64,000 nt of DNA from Chytridium lagenaria (Eukaryota; Chytridiomycota; Chytridiomycetes; Chytridiales; Chytridiaceae). Below the pieces are notes generated by a model. It was given only the letters and a program-made list of their open reading frames with translations. It ran no database searches and was not told the origin of the DNA. The stretch covers positions 1 through 64,000 of the forward strand of contig JAHLKC010000030.1 in NCBI GenBank assembly GCA_025449115.1, in the 5' to 3' direction. Of this stretch, positions 11,801 to 21,920 are shown piece by piece. A program made the position numbers and the translations under genes. Numbering within the stretch: position 1 is the stretch's first letter; every line of letters starts with the position of its first letter.

Positions 11801-12190
11801 AAACAGAAGAACGGTCGAGGAGAGTATACAAAGGATATTGCAGCCGATGAAGGGTCAATAGTGTAAGCGAACATACGCGGGAGAGAGAGTTGTGCGAGAC
11901 AACACCATGTAAACCATAGACAACGTGGATCAATAATGGAGCACAAACATGCCTAAGGGTCTGTATCAACGAAAGCTGTCGCTACAGCGGTCAGGGAGTA
12001 ACGATGACACAGGTAAACATCATTGAAGAACATTACGATGTGACAGTTTCGATAACGAGGACGACGAGCGTACGCAATGAAAACAAGATAATTTCAGTCG
12101 GCAGACATAGGTGGGTGATCCTTAGCGACGAGGGATATCAGGACAGTCACGACGAGTAGAGCATCAAAGCACATTTTTAGCGTTTAGGTA
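8861..12190 (-). pseudogene. Unrecognised minus-strand gene (copy A) disrupted by a solo LTR
   Basis: Reading leftwards, gene-like segments lie at about 12190-11600 (hydrophobic, Ser/Thr-rich), 10982-10508 (a mixed-composition segment with YPGEDNVEDFQRSILLLLNG) and 9829-9235. The last continues across the LTR insertion and includes WTDFDKSVMRDIIQSWRDCY. A final short segment at about 9090-8960 encodes a Cys/His cluster (LLCLTCDHSICDC) after M-V-I-D-E-F-D-V-I-T. A GTGAGT donor follows the 10508 segment. The solo LTR at 9830-10418 splits what would otherwise be one open frame. A diverged copy of the 3' part lies at about 12690-13000. I recognise no family. The Cys/His cluster suggests zinc binding. 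Introns and start are not resolved. Confidence 0.35.
9830..10418 (-). mobile_element. Solo copia LTR, inverted relative to the full element
   Basis: This 589-bp segment is the reverse complement of the LTRs at 14695-15282 and 20536-21120. It starts TGTCAGAG and ends TTTAACA. It is flanked by a 5-bp direct repeat GAAGT (9825-9829 and 10419-10423), the expected target-site duplication for a copia-type insertion. It carries visible substitutions relative to the full-length LTRs; for example the TATAAAAA of the full element reads TATAGATA here. It is therefore older than the full copy. It arose presumably by LTR-LTR recombination of a complete element. Confidence 0.92.
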
Positions 12191-12492
12191 AACGGAACAC
12201 ACAACGCTACTAGCAAGCAGGAAAGGAAAAACCCCAGGAACCCCAATGCAGTTCGTTCACATAATTACACGGAATCCAGGCTGTTACGTTTATGCAATCC
12301 ATATATGCACAGCGTATACGAAACGGGCACACATTTAATAAATTAAATAGTTGCTGGCCGTTGTGAAGATGTTGTTATGGATGATTGACATTGATTTCGA
12401 CATTGTGTTCATAACGAGGGAATTTAAGGTCGTCTATAGGATGAAGGACCGATTACTTCGAATATATAGAAAGATCTGATTTGTTTTGATGT

Positions 12493-12508
12493 CTCCCGAC
12501 CTCGGGAG
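12493..12508. repeat. Short hairpin CTCCCGACCTCGGGAG, copy 1
   Basis: A 7-bp stem (CTCCCGA/TCGGGAG) with a 2-nt loop. An identical copy lies at 12571-12586, and a variant CTCCCGAGGACGGGAG at about 9457. Repetition of the same hairpin around the copy A/B gene remnants suggests it belongs to that element. Confidence 0.6.
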
Positions 12509-12570
12509 TGTGGGAGACATGCTAAGGGTCTATAGACGGTGTTGTAAGTATCGATGTGGATGTATTATAT

Positions 12571-12586
12571 CTCCCGACCTCGGGAG
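12571..12586. repeat. Short hairpin CTCCCGACCTCGGGAG, copy 2
   Basis: This is identical to the hairpin at 12493-12508, with the spacing between starts being 78 bp. The sequence around the two copies is otherwise not closely similar. Confidence 0.6.
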
Positions 12587-12689
12587 GCTTAAGAACCAAT
12601 TTGAATGGAGGTGAAAACCGTATAGGAGCCCATTCGGATAAAGAAATAAGAGATATGTATTGTATCATTTTTTAACATAAATGCAAATC

Positions 12690-13000
12690 AGACTTGAGGA
12701 CATAGACATCTTGAGTGGTCATGGGTGAGACAAGATAAATTGGAGCCACGGTTAATATCTGTTCGAGTAACCACACTGGATTACATCATACTCATTAATG
12801 ATCATCTAAGAGTAAGTTAGACAAGTTTTAATTCTGATCACCTCAAGGGAGTAATCGTCCGACGAGTGCAAAGGCGGCACACCAGGACAACGGTTGACAG
12901 TGTTTGCATGATGAAACCTGATCATGACACGCCGGACAGCATTGTGAATGGCGATTCACACAGGTGTGAATGGGACGACTGAAGCGATCCATGTAAAAAC
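12690..13000 (-). pseudogene. Diverged second copy (copy B) of the 3' part of the unknown minus-strand gene
   Basis: The segment aligns by eye with about 8960-9240: both contain GTGCAAAGGCGGCAC-like and ATGA(C/T)CATCTA(A/G)GA blocks in the same order. Translation of the minus strand gives M-I-I-N-E-Y-D-V-I and then L-S-C-L-T-H-D-H-S-R-C-L-C. This matches copy A's M-V-I-D-E-F-D-V-I and L-L-C-L-T-C-D-H-S-I-C-D-C, with stops between the two pieces. Only this fragment of copy B is visible. It shows the gene is a member of a repeated family. Confidence 0.45.
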
Positions 13001-13916
13001 GATACAGAGGGATGTATAGATTTTTTCCCTTAAAAACTAATCAGTATCCTCCCGACATCAGGACCTGCGGTTACACAGACAAGTTCAAGTCACGTGACTT
13101 TTGACAACTCCTCACTGTTTTCTTTTATTTTATTCTTCTCTTTCCCGATTTTTTTTTCTTCTCCTCCTTCCACCTCTCCTCAGGGTCTTGTCGTACGTTT
13201 CACGGGTGTACAAAACAAGTAGTTTCTGAACGCAAGAAATTAGAGTTTTGTAGTACAAAAAATATTCTTTTGTAGTGTTCTAAAGTCCAATGAGAACATT
13301 TTCATCAGTTTTTACCCAATGATTTATCTCCATTTACTTTCAGTTTGTGCAACAATGGACTCACCCTTGTTATCCGACCCTTGTCTGCCCTTCTGGACGC
13401 CGAATCTCCTCTTCTGATTGGCTGCGGAACGCCTCACTTTACTGTTCTTGCTTCTTTATTGGCCTATCTCCGACCCTACCCATAAATTTTAAGAGGTTGG
13501 TCTACTCTTAGTCTCGGATCCAGACCCTCAACTGAGGAACTTGAATTTTTCAATAAACCGATCTTATAAATATTCTAGGATCTTTTGTTTTCTGATGTTA
13601 CACGATCAGCAAAATTCCCTGAATTTCCCAATTCGGTTTTCCTCGTAGAGGGTCTGGGACGAGGTCAATTATAAAAAGTGCTCTCTAATTAAATCGACTT
13701 TTTCATAACTCATCAACCAGGCATCCTACACTGGCTCCCAATACAGATCTGGAATCAGCGCGACCTCAGCGTTCATATGGTATGCGTTTCAGCGATTTCT
13801 ATCGGGCCGTTTTTTTTGATGCTTAAACGAGGATCTAACCATCATTTGGAGGGACCCAGAAATACCACCTAGAATACCACCTTTACTCACGAATGGCTGA
13901 TGTGATATGTTTTTAG

Positions 13917-14470
13917 CCTTCAAATACTGGGCTGTGTTTCACGGGGGCTCCAAACGAATGTTGTTTACTCAGTTTTAGGCGGTCAGGATACTAGTCTATG
14001 CATTCAAGCAATGGGGTCGGGTACAACATGGGCTTTCACCCTAATTTTGCATGTCGGTTTAGTTATCAGCGGCGGAAATGAGGTAGTTGTAGTGTCTCCT
14101 TATGTAAGCTTAATGGCTGATCCTGTTTCTGACTTCAACGGGTTAATGGGCGCCAACAAACCTGATATGATTATAAGCTAGAATAAAAGTATTCAAACCG
14201 CCTAAAGAATCCATCTTTTATTTATTAGGATCTATGACATCCACAAACTAAGTGGAGATGCGCTGGGGTCGCTGGAGGCCAGTAATGACGGTTTGAGGGC
14301 ATACCCGAATCCTTTTTTTAACAGCGTGGGATCTTTTTAAGAGCCGTCCAACGTTATCATGTATTGTAATAAATGAGGCTCCTTGCATAGTTGACCATGG
14401 ACTAGAGTACCACCCATCATACCTCAATACTGACCATATCAAAATATAGTTATCAACATTCGGTCTCACA
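13917..14470 (+). pseudogene. Decayed RecQ-family-like helicase fragment
   Basis: On the plus strand one frame reads Q-D-T-S-L-C-I-Q-A-M-G-S-G-T-T-W-A-F and then E-V-V-V-V-S-P-Y-V-S-L-M-A-D. This has the layout of RecQ motif I (normally G-x-G-K-S/T) followed by motif Ia. About 250 bp further, another frame reads C-I-V-I-N-E-A-P-C-I-V-D-H-G-L-E-Y-H-P-S-Y. It corresponds to the DEAH motif region of RecQ helicases (normally D-E-A-H-C-I-x-x-W-G-x-D-F-R-x-x-Y). The catalytic Lys of motif I and the Asp and His of DEAH are changed, and stops separate the pieces. It is a non-functional remnant. Similar helicases occur in fungal subtelomeric (telomere-linked helicase) repeats, so this is either a dispersed copy or a helicase gene captured by the inverted-repeat unit. 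Confidence 0.55.
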
Positions 14471-14689
14471 TCATTGATGCACTCGCCAGCAGGACTTCCA
14501 GCTACATCATATGTAGCCCTTTTGGAACCTTACCATATGTTTACCAGTACCCTATGATTCATTTTCTTCTTCGGAGGCTACTTAAAGTGGTGAACAGTGA
14601 TGGTTAGATCCTCGTCCAAGCATCAAAAAAAAACGGCCCGATAGAAATCGCTGAAACGCATACCATATGAACGCTGAGGTTGCGCTGAT

Positions 14690-14694
14690 TCCAG
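14690..14694 (+). repeat. Target-site duplication TCCAG (left)
   Basis: The 5 bp directly before the left copia LTR are repeated at 21121-21125 directly after the right LTR. Confidence 0.9.
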
Positions 14695-15282
14695 TGTTAA
14701 ATCCTGTTCATACGCAACCAATTTAATAAACTGCTTTACTTAAGTCGTCATGTTTAAATGTTTATTGATTTGGTTAGATGAAAATTTTCACGCCATTTGG
14801 CGTAAGTTTTCTAAAGACACGCTAATCATCTCTGCTACTTAACTACATCACATATTATGATTTGGGCCCAACTTACACTAACTATCGTTGCAAAATAATC
14901 ATCAACCTCGGTGATATCCACCGAACTAAGGGTTGTAGTTTTGCAAGGGTATGTTGATGTAAGGGAGGAAATCATATTATCTGCATGAAAGTCATAGTTA
15001 AAAGAACTTAGCAAAAATCAGAAATTTCTGGTTACACAAACATTATTTTGACCGTAAATTAATTTGTCACTTAAAGGGTGATATTCCCTTCAACGCGAAG
15101 GAGATAAAATGACCTTAGAAGGAAAGAACTTGCACAGTTCTCCTTTCAACGAGACTTCCTGTTTAAGCACAAACAGCACACTGTTGCCTATAAAAACGGC
15201 CAGGTGATCTTCTTGTTCAATCCAAGATTTTCACTACTATTTTATTCCTCTCCTCACTTACACTAACGTTCCCACTCTGACA
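14695..15282 (+). repeat. Left LTR (588 bp)
   Basis: It carries a TATA-like TATAAAAA at 15189-15196, suitable for the element promoter, and ends TGACA right before the leader of the gag gene. It is identical in substitutions to the right LTR by eye. Confidence 0.95.
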
Positions 15283-15311
15283 CAAAACTACCTTAAGTTT
15301 GGTACATCACC

Positions 15312-15731
15312 ATGTCTACTACCACTTCCCTTTCTTCAACTGGCTCTTCCATTCTTCGTCCGCCGAAGTTTAAGGGCACCACTGTTGTTGAGTTTGATGA
15401 ACACATGAGGAAAGTGCGTATTTACGCGCAATCCAAAGGTGTTGCTCATCTTTACGATGCTGGTATTGTTATTCCTCCTCCCGTTGCTCCTCCCGTCATT
15501 CCCGCTCCTGGCGATCCACCTGTTGTTCCAGCTGATCCCGCTGATTTTGAGGATTTCCGACTCCTCATGGCTAACTGGACCGCTCGGTCTAATAGCTACC
15601 AACAAGAGCGTGCACACTTTGATCGTGAACTCACGCGTCGGGAGAAGGCTTTGCAGTCCAACGAGGTTGCAAAGGCTATCCTTGATGAGTGTTTTCAATC
15701 GGTGATCGAAAACGTGTTGAAGGATTGGTGA
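15312..15731 (+). CDS. Copia gag, N-terminal part
   Basis: The frame starts at ATG 15312 (MSTTTSLSSTGSSILRPPKF), 30 bp after the LTR. It has a proline-rich linker (PPPVAPPVIPAPGDPP) at about residues 57-75. It ends early in the sequence N-V-L-K-D-W-stop. The next frame picks up the same protein within a few bases (E-G-L-V-N-A-S-E-Q-V-T-A-L-R), so a single-base shift at about 15715 splits what should be one Gag. It does not resemble the Ty1 programmed +1 site position, because the break lies upstream of the nucleocapsid. Gag would package element RNA into virus-like particles in the cytoplasm. Confidence 0.8.
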   Translation: MSTTTSLSSTGSSILRPPKFKGTTVVEFDEHMRKVRIYAQSKGVAHLYDAGIVIPPPVAPPVIPAPGDPPVVPADPADFEDFRLLMANWTARSNSYQQERAHFDRELTRREKALQSNEVAKAILDECFQSVIENVLKDW

Positions 15732-17446
15732 ACGCTTCCGAGCAAGTAACTGCCCTTCGTCAGCTCTATACTGTTGGAAATCTGGACGGTCAGGCTGGAC
15801 AGCAGTGGAACGTGCGATGGTCCCAACTCCAACTTCGTGAATCAGCTTCCCTTCAGGAGATCATCACTTACCTGGAGTCAGTCATTGACTTAGTTGAAGC
15901 TCACGAGCGGATCTACGCGACAGACACCGACAAACGGCAAATGCTCGATCTTCTTGTTGCCAAATTCACTCATAACACTCCATCAGTCCCTGAATTCACT
16001 GGCCTTGCCGTCAAGGTCAATGATGGTGGCTCGGCATCCTTCCTTCCTGCTCTCGCTGAGGGTGCTCCGGCGCCTGCTAACTACTACACCCAAGGTGTGG
16101 ACCAGTTTAAGACGAAAGTGCAAACAGCTTTGAAGCAACTTGAAGCCAATGCATCTTTGTCTGAAAACCACGTCCTTAACGCCAGGGCTCGTAAAGCTAA
16201 AGTTGAGAGCAAGAACAGGAAAACGCCGAAGTCATCGCTGCGGGAGATCAAGCACTGCACCATCCACGGTGAATGCTTTCATGATGATCGCGAGTGTCGC
16301 GCCCAAAAGGGTTCTAAACAGAACTCCAAGGGTCGGGTGACGAAGAGGAAGCAGCATAATACGCCAACGTCAAAGTCTCATTGTGGAATCTGCAAGAAGG
16401 AGCATAAGGCTGAGGACTGCCCTGTTCTCAAGTCAATCATCGCCGACGCCAAGCAAGCAAAGACAAGAGCTGACGCAATGGAGGTGGACGACAACAATAC
16501 AGCCAAACCGACAGCCACCAAGGCCAAGACAAAAGCCAATCACGTTGAGATCCCTCTCAGCAATGATGACATCACGGCAATCGTCAAACGGCACTTTAAA
16601 GGCAATCGCGTTCGGCATCAACAGTCTATTGAGACCATTCCAAGTGAGGTAAACGATCAGATCGTTGCTGAACTTAAGGCTCATAAGGCTCTTAACGTCA
16701 AAGTCGGATCTCTCATTGACTCAGGTGCATCCACTTGGATGACACCGGATGAGAACCTCTTTGAACGACTCCACTATCTTCCCGCAGACAGTGAAGGCAA
16801 GGTCTACCTTGCAGATGATAGAACCGTACCTGTCCGCGGGTATGGGGATATTGTCTACACGTTTGGTGATCATCAACGCGTCATCAAAAACGTTCTTTTT
16901 GTTCCTGACCTTGCAGAACCACTCTGCTCTGTCCTTGGGATGATTGAGGGATCCCAGGATCTTATCGTCTTCTCCGCCGACGAGGTATACTTATATCTTA
17001 ACAGAGAAGGCAGGAGTATCAATATCGGCCGCCGTGTTGGTGACCTTTATCACCTACTCTCATCATACTCCACGGCTCCGGCTCCGATGGATACAACGGT
17101 TGAAGCCCACCGAGCATCTTCAACCGTCATGGACGCTTCTCAGCCCATTCACCCTTCGTCTGACCAGGACTTCGATTTCGAAACCTGGATTGAGTGTTGC
17201 AACACTACAGACGCGGAAGGTCACAGTACTGGAGTCCCTTCTGGGAACGCAGTCAGTACCGACGCAAGTGACGCTGAACTTATTGACTTTGATGTAAGTT
17301 TAGTCAAACCGATTATAGTCGCTCACACTAATCGTACTTCTACAGCTGGACTTCTAGAAAGAAGAACAGACGCGTTCATAAAGGAGATCGTTTACTGCAC
17401 AAACGATTTGGACACGTTCATCCCCGAATTATCATTCGAACGATGA
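15715..17446 (+). CDS. Copia gag C-terminal part plus aspartic protease and start of integrase
   Basis: The frame continues the capsid region (G-L-V-N-A-S-E-Q...). It then holds two nucleocapsid-like Cys/His clusters: C-T-I-H-G-E-C-F-H at about 16258 and C-G-I-C-K-K-E-H-K-A-E-D-C at about 16384. The retroviral-type aspartic protease active site I-D-S-G-A-S is at about 16715-16732. The frame then reaches a stop at 17446. The adjacent frame already shows the integrase zinc-binding start (L-L-H-K-R-F-G-H-V-H-P-R) near 17390, so a shift of one base at about 17375 is needed to continue. Gag, PR and IN are therefore one fused polyprotein in the usual copia arrangement. Confidence 0.85.
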
Positions 17447-18280
17447 CTCATGTAGATGCACAGTTAAATAAACTGCATTTTGACGCACAAACCTTTGATT
17501 TCATTAACTCCTTAATTATTGAAAACTGTTTAATCTGTGCTCAAAACAAAGCCGTCCAGCGTCCAATATACGCGACGACGCATCCAGCACCCCGGAAAAC
17601 TTTTCCGACTTCACGCTGATACAGTATCTCTACCGTGTCAAAGCATACAACGTGAACATTACTGGATACCTTTCGTTGACGAATACACTCGCTTCATAAA
17701 CATCCGCTTTGTGAAGGATAAGTCGCAATCGTCTCCGCTCACTATTTCGATGATCTGTCAATTAGAGAATGAATCAGGAGAACACGTCGCTGAACTCCGA
17801 ACAGATTCTGGTGAAATCCTCACGAATACTCTTCGTGATTTCTGCTCTAACAAACTTCCACCTATATCTGTTGTTCCATCACCACCCTATTCGAAAGAAT
17901 TTAACGGGTTAGCTGAACGATCAATTCGAAGTTTGAAATCATCGCCTCATGTATGCTTACACAGGCAAAGCTGCCTATGTTATTATACTCGTATGCACTA
18001 GAGTATGGTGCATTAACGAAGAACGTCCTATGGCATTCAACCATTAAGGATATTCCATACCGACGATTTCTCCATCGTCAACCAGATTTATCAAAAATCA
18101 TGCCTTCGGCACTCTGTTAGCATATACTTGTTTAAGGAACAGCGCCGCGCGTTAAGAACAAATGCTAAAACAGAGTTAGGATTATTTCTGGGGTATGAAG
18201 GACAATCAATGAAAATTGTAACTGTCCTATAATTACCGGACCCGACGCGTCCAGAATTATTATCACGTCTACTTTCATAA
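17380..18280 (+). CDS. Copia integrase, with frameshifts and stops in its C-terminal half
   Basis: The HHCC zinc domain is visible (His pair in H-K-R-F-G-H-V-H, Cys pair in C-L-I-C-A-Q-N-K near 17535). It is followed by the catalytic core with candidate D (L-H-A-D-T), D (L-R-T-D-S-G-E) and E (K-E-F-N-G-L-A-E-R) near 17605, 17803 and 17897. After about 17950 the frame changes and several stops appear before 18285. The integrase inserts element DNA into the genome. The damage to the second half means this copy probably lacks autonomous integrase unless the breaks are assembly errors. Confidence 0.75.
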
Positions 18281-18284
18281 AGAC

Positions 18285-20535
18285 GTGTTTCTCGGTTATC
18301 AACCTAGCCAGAAAACCCTCGAACAAGCATTGTTCACGTATCCTCTGAAATCTCTACATGCCCCAGACGCAGAAAGAGAAAGAACACCATCTCGGGAGTC
18401 ACCTGATGAGGATACAATGCTAGACACTTCCATTCCACTAACGGAAGTAGATGATGACGACGAAACTGAATACACGATCACCTTTGATCCAGTTACGTTA
18501 ATCATACCGTCAGCTAGCGAACATCAACCGTCACCTGAACCAAGTTCAGACAGCATCGCGGGACCTTCCTTCAGTCCTCTTTCCGTTAATAACGAAGATG
18601 CAGACTCTCATCAGACAGAGGAGCATATGGATGATGAACTCAACGAAGGGATTGAACCCCCAGAGAGTCCAGAACCGTCATCTGATTCCGAAAGTAATGA
18701 TGGAGTATACACGCGGACTCGATCTATGGCGCCTGCGCCAGAATGGTCCAAAATACTCCAGATCACTTTTGAGAATGAAGAAGCACGTAGAGTGCGTCAA
18801 TCCTCCGCGGCACACATAGTCTTCCCGACTCCAGCTCCAAGCTCCGTTCCATCTGAACGGATTCCAATGTCAGCTATCAAACCTCTCCCACTTACCGTGG
18901 AAGAAGCTATGTCTCGGCCTGATGAAGCCAAATACTGGTATGCCGCAATGCTTCGAGAGTACAATGAGCTCAAAGACAGAGGAACATGGGAAGAAGTGGT
19001 CTTACCTGACAACGCACATCTTATCGATGGTCGTTGGGTCTTTGATCACAAGTTCGACCAAGAGGGCTATTTGATCCGTTTCAAAGCCCGATGGGTCGCT
19101 CGGGGTTTTAGCCAAATTCCGAACGTAGAATACACCGAAGTCTACTCCCCAGTAGCAAACTCAAAGACTATCCGTTTCTTCTTAGCACTTGGGGTTTTAC
19201 TCAATCTGTTTATCTATCAGATAGATATCACAGGTGCATACCTCAACGGAACCTTACACGAGCTTAATTACTTAATTATGCCTCATGGTTTCGAGCGATT
19301 CACAGAAGACGGAACTCCATATGTCTGCAAGCTTATTCAAGCTCTTTACGGTTTACACCAATCAGGAAGAGAGTGGTACAATACTCTTAAACAATGGTAT
19401 TCAGAAAACGGCTTTACTATAAATCGTGCTGATGTCTGCCATTTCCTGAAGTATTTTGAGGAATTCGATTGTTTAGTCCATACTATTCAATATGTCGATG
19501 ACATCATTATACTCGCTGAACGCGAATCAGCCATCAAACAATTCATTGCACGCGCCGATGAAAGGTTTAAAGTTGGTTCCTCCGGCGCGGTGGACTGGAT
19601 AACCAAAATCCAAGTCATTCGTAAAGATAACGGTACTTTTATTTGCCAACAGTTCTACACTCGGCATTTATTAGAATCATGCGGCTTATGGGAAACCGGT
19701 GTTACGGCTAAGCCAACCCCTATGGCTGTCAACTGGAAACATAATCCAGATGCTAAGCCACTCACACCAGATGGCCAACACAGTATCGATCACTATTACA
19801 ACGTATCGCGTATCTTGCACAGAAAACGCGACCTGATCTTGCGTTTGTAATAAGCAAACTCGGCCAATATCAGGCCAAACCCAACGAACACGACTTCGCT
19901 GCGGTTATACGAGTTTTACGCTATCTCATCGGTACTTATGACATGGGTCTTTTCTACACAAAAGCTCATACAAAGACAATCTCACGATTGCAAAACGGCG
20001 AACACGTTATCACAAGTCTCACTGAAGTTCCCATCTGTTATGCAGACGCAAGCCATGCCTGCGAAGATGACTTCAGATCACGTACCGGTTACGTTGTTTT
20101 ATTCGGTGGAGCCGCCATCTCCTGGCAATCCAAAAAGCAAACAGTTGTAGCTCAATCCTCGAGTGAAGCTGAACTTATCGCTTTAAAACGAAGCTACACG
20201 CGAAATGATTTGGTATCAAAACTTGATGACAGAATCTCGTCTGACACATCCCGGTGTGTCCGTGATTTATCAAGATAACGATTCTACCATAGACATCGCG
20301 AAAAACCCGCTTCATCACCACCGTGTTAAACACATCAACGTTAAACACCGCTACATTAACCAGCAAATCGACGAAAAGCGAATTGAAACTCTGGTATGTT
20401 GGTCAGAAAACATGATGCGGATCTTTTCACAAAGCCGCTCAACGCGTCAACACACGCTAGACATTGTAAAAGCATGGGTTTGTTCCGACAAGCCGAACTT
20501 TCATAGAGCCGCAGTTTTCTTAAATTGCGGGGGAG
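18285..20535 (+). CDS. Copia reverse transcriptase and RNase H
   Basis: After an acidic Ser/Pro-rich linker, the RT domain starts near 18900. It shows the copia landmarks W-V-F-D-H-K-F, I-D-I-T-G-A-Y-L-N-G and Y-V-D-D (19491-19502), the catalytic motif. One shift near 19800 moves the frame, which then continues through L-G-Q-Y-Q-A-K-P-N-E into RNase H (C-Y-A-D-A-S-H at about 20038, S-S-S-E-A-E-L-I-A-L at about 20157). A second shift near 20200 leads to H-H-H-R-V-K-H-I-N-V-K-H and the end just before the right LTR. Except for these shifts the catalytic residues are intact. Confidence 0.85.
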
Positions 20536-21120
20536 TGTTAAATCCTGTTCATACGCAACCAATTTAATAAACTGCTTTACTTAAGTCGTCATGTTTAAAT
20601 GTTTATTGATTTGGTTAGATGAAAATTTCACGCCATTTGGCGTAAGTTTTCTAAAGACACGCTAATCATCTCTGCTACTTAACTACATCACATATTATGA
20701 TTTGGGCCCAACTTACACTAACTATCGTTGCAAAATAATCATCAACCTCGGTGATATCCACCGAACTAAGGGTTGTAGTTTTGCAAGGGTATGTTGATGT
20801 AAGGGAGGAAATCATATTATCTGCATGAAAGTCATAGTTAAAAGAACTTAGCAAAAATCAGAAATTTCTGGTTACACAAACATTATTTTGACCGTAAATT
20901 AATTTGTCACTTAAAGGGTGATATTCCCTTCAACGCGAAGGAGAAAAATGACCTTAGAAGGAAAGAACTTGCACAGTTTCCTTTCAACGAGACTTCCTGT
21001 TTAAGCACAAACAGCACACTGTTGCCTATAAAAACGGCCAGGTGATCTTCTTGTTCAATCCAAGATTTTCACTACTATTTTATTCCTCTCCTCACTTACA
21101 CTAACGTTCCCACTCTGACA
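20536..21120 (+). repeat. Right LTR (585 bp)
   Basis: It differs from the left LTR by three missing single bases: in the AAAATTTT run, in GAGATAAAATG and in CAGTTCTCC. No substitution is seen. It is followed directly by the TSD TCCAG at 21121-21125. Confidence 0.95.
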
Positions 21121-21125
21121 TCCAG
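21121..21125 (+). repeat. Target-site duplication TCCAG (right)
   Basis: Matches 14690-14694 exactly. After it, the interrupted right arm of the helicase-bearing inverted-repeat unit resumes (AGATCTGTATCGGG). Confidence 0.9.
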
Positions 21126-21437
21126 ATCTGTATCGGGAGCCAGTGTAGGATGCCTGGTTGATGAGTTATGAAAAAGTCGATTTAATTAGAGAGCACTTTT
21201 TATAATTGACCTCGTCCCAGACTCCGTAGGAGGTCGACTGAAAACGCAATTTTGAGCATTTCGAATCGTGTAACATTCAAGAAATATAGAAAAAGAGAGA
21301 TTTTTAGAATTTCGTAGAATACAAGAAATATCGCAGAAAATCAGAGTTTGAGGCAAATACCAGAGTTGTAAAACATCTGTATTTGAGACCACCAAGGAGT
21401 ACTGGATTCGAGACTAGTCTACTCTTGGTGTTTACAC

Positions 21438-21851
21438 CAGGGGTGGCAAATCGGGTTTTTTACAAATCCGGTTTTTTAAGGTTTTTTAAAAAAACCGATT
21501 TTTGGAAAAAACCTCGAAATCGGGTTTTTTGCGGAAAATTTAATTATCCGCATATCCTGCTGGCCCGTGTCTTTATTAAAAGAAAATGACTCGATTTTAC
21601 AAAGTCACATTGGATATTGTGGGTCTAAAAGTGGGTCGGATGAATAGGAGTGTTGCATCTTGAGCGAAGGTGATTTTGTTGGGTGATTCTTTATGTTAAA
21701 GTGAAAGAACTTTCTCCACAGCGACAATTTTGACAATTTCACCGCACTGAACAATTTAAAAAACCCCGAATCCGGTTTTATTCGGGTTTAATTGAATTAA
21801 AGAAAAAAACCCGATTTTTGAAAAAAAAAAATCGGGTTTTTTCCACCCCTG
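21438..21851. mobile_element. hAT-like MITE
   Basis: A 414-bp non-coding element begins CAGGGGTGGCAAATCGGG and ends ATCGGGTTTTTTCCACCCCTG, forming terminal inverted repeats that start with the CAGGGGTGG motif common in hAT elements. It is flanked by an exact 8-bp direct repeat GTTTACAC (21430-21437 and 21852-21859), the TSD length typical of hAT. The interior is AT-rich with repeated subterminal ACCCGATTTTT/AAATCGGGTTT motifs, probable transposase-binding sites. It has no coding capacity, so a transposase in trans is required. Confidence 0.92.
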
Positions 21852-21897
21852 GTTTACACCCCAAGAGAATTACATGAATAAATTTAATAAGTTATTA

Positions 21898-21920
21898 ATT
21901 ATATATATATATATATATAT
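21898..21920. repeat. (AT)n microsatellite
   Basis: A run of about 11 TA units lies just right of the MITE. Confidence 0.9.

Larger units (their letters stand above)
14695..21120 (+). mobile_element. Ty1/copia LTR retrotransposon, nearly full length, recently inserted
   Basis: Two LTRs (14695-15282 and 20536-21120) begin TGTTAAATCC and end CTCTGACA. They are flanked by the TSD TCCAG and enclose gag, protease, integrase, reverse transcriptase and RNase H in copia order. The LTRs differ only by three single-base indels, so insertion was recent. A purine-rich tract (GCGGGGGAG) lies directly before the right LTR. I did not find an obvious tRNA primer-binding site right after the left LTR. The internal reading frame is broken at several points, which could be true mutations or assembly indels. 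The element sits inside the right inverted repeat of the helicase-bearing unit. Confidence 0.96.
13498..21425. mobile_element. Unit with long terminal inverted repeats and a RecQ-like helicase remnant, split by the copia element
   Basis: The left arm, about 13498-13855, is repeated in reverse complement on the right. The inner part of the right arm is at 14598-14694 and, after the copia insertion, its outer part continues at 21126-21425. The match is close over the inner 200 bp (for example GACCTCGTCCCAGA, GCATCCTACACTGGCTCCC, CGGCCCGATAGAAATCGCTG) and weaker outwards (TGTTACACGAT, TCTACTCTTAGTCTCG). Without the copia element the unit would be about 1.5 kb. The internal region holds decayed helicase coding sequence. 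I cannot tell whether the unit is a DNA transposon or a foldback structure. Confidence 0.6.

Noticed and set aside
13670..14694. Interpretation of the inverted repeats near 13.7 and 14.65 kb as another copia LTR
   Set aside because: They do not match the LTR sequence, are inverted relative to each other, and continue beyond the right LTR at 21126, showing they predate the copia insertion.
15700..15735. Programmed ribosomal frameshift between gag and pol
   Set aside because: The break is inside the capsid part, upstream of nucleocapsid and protease, so it is not at the usual gag-pol position. An indel is simpler.
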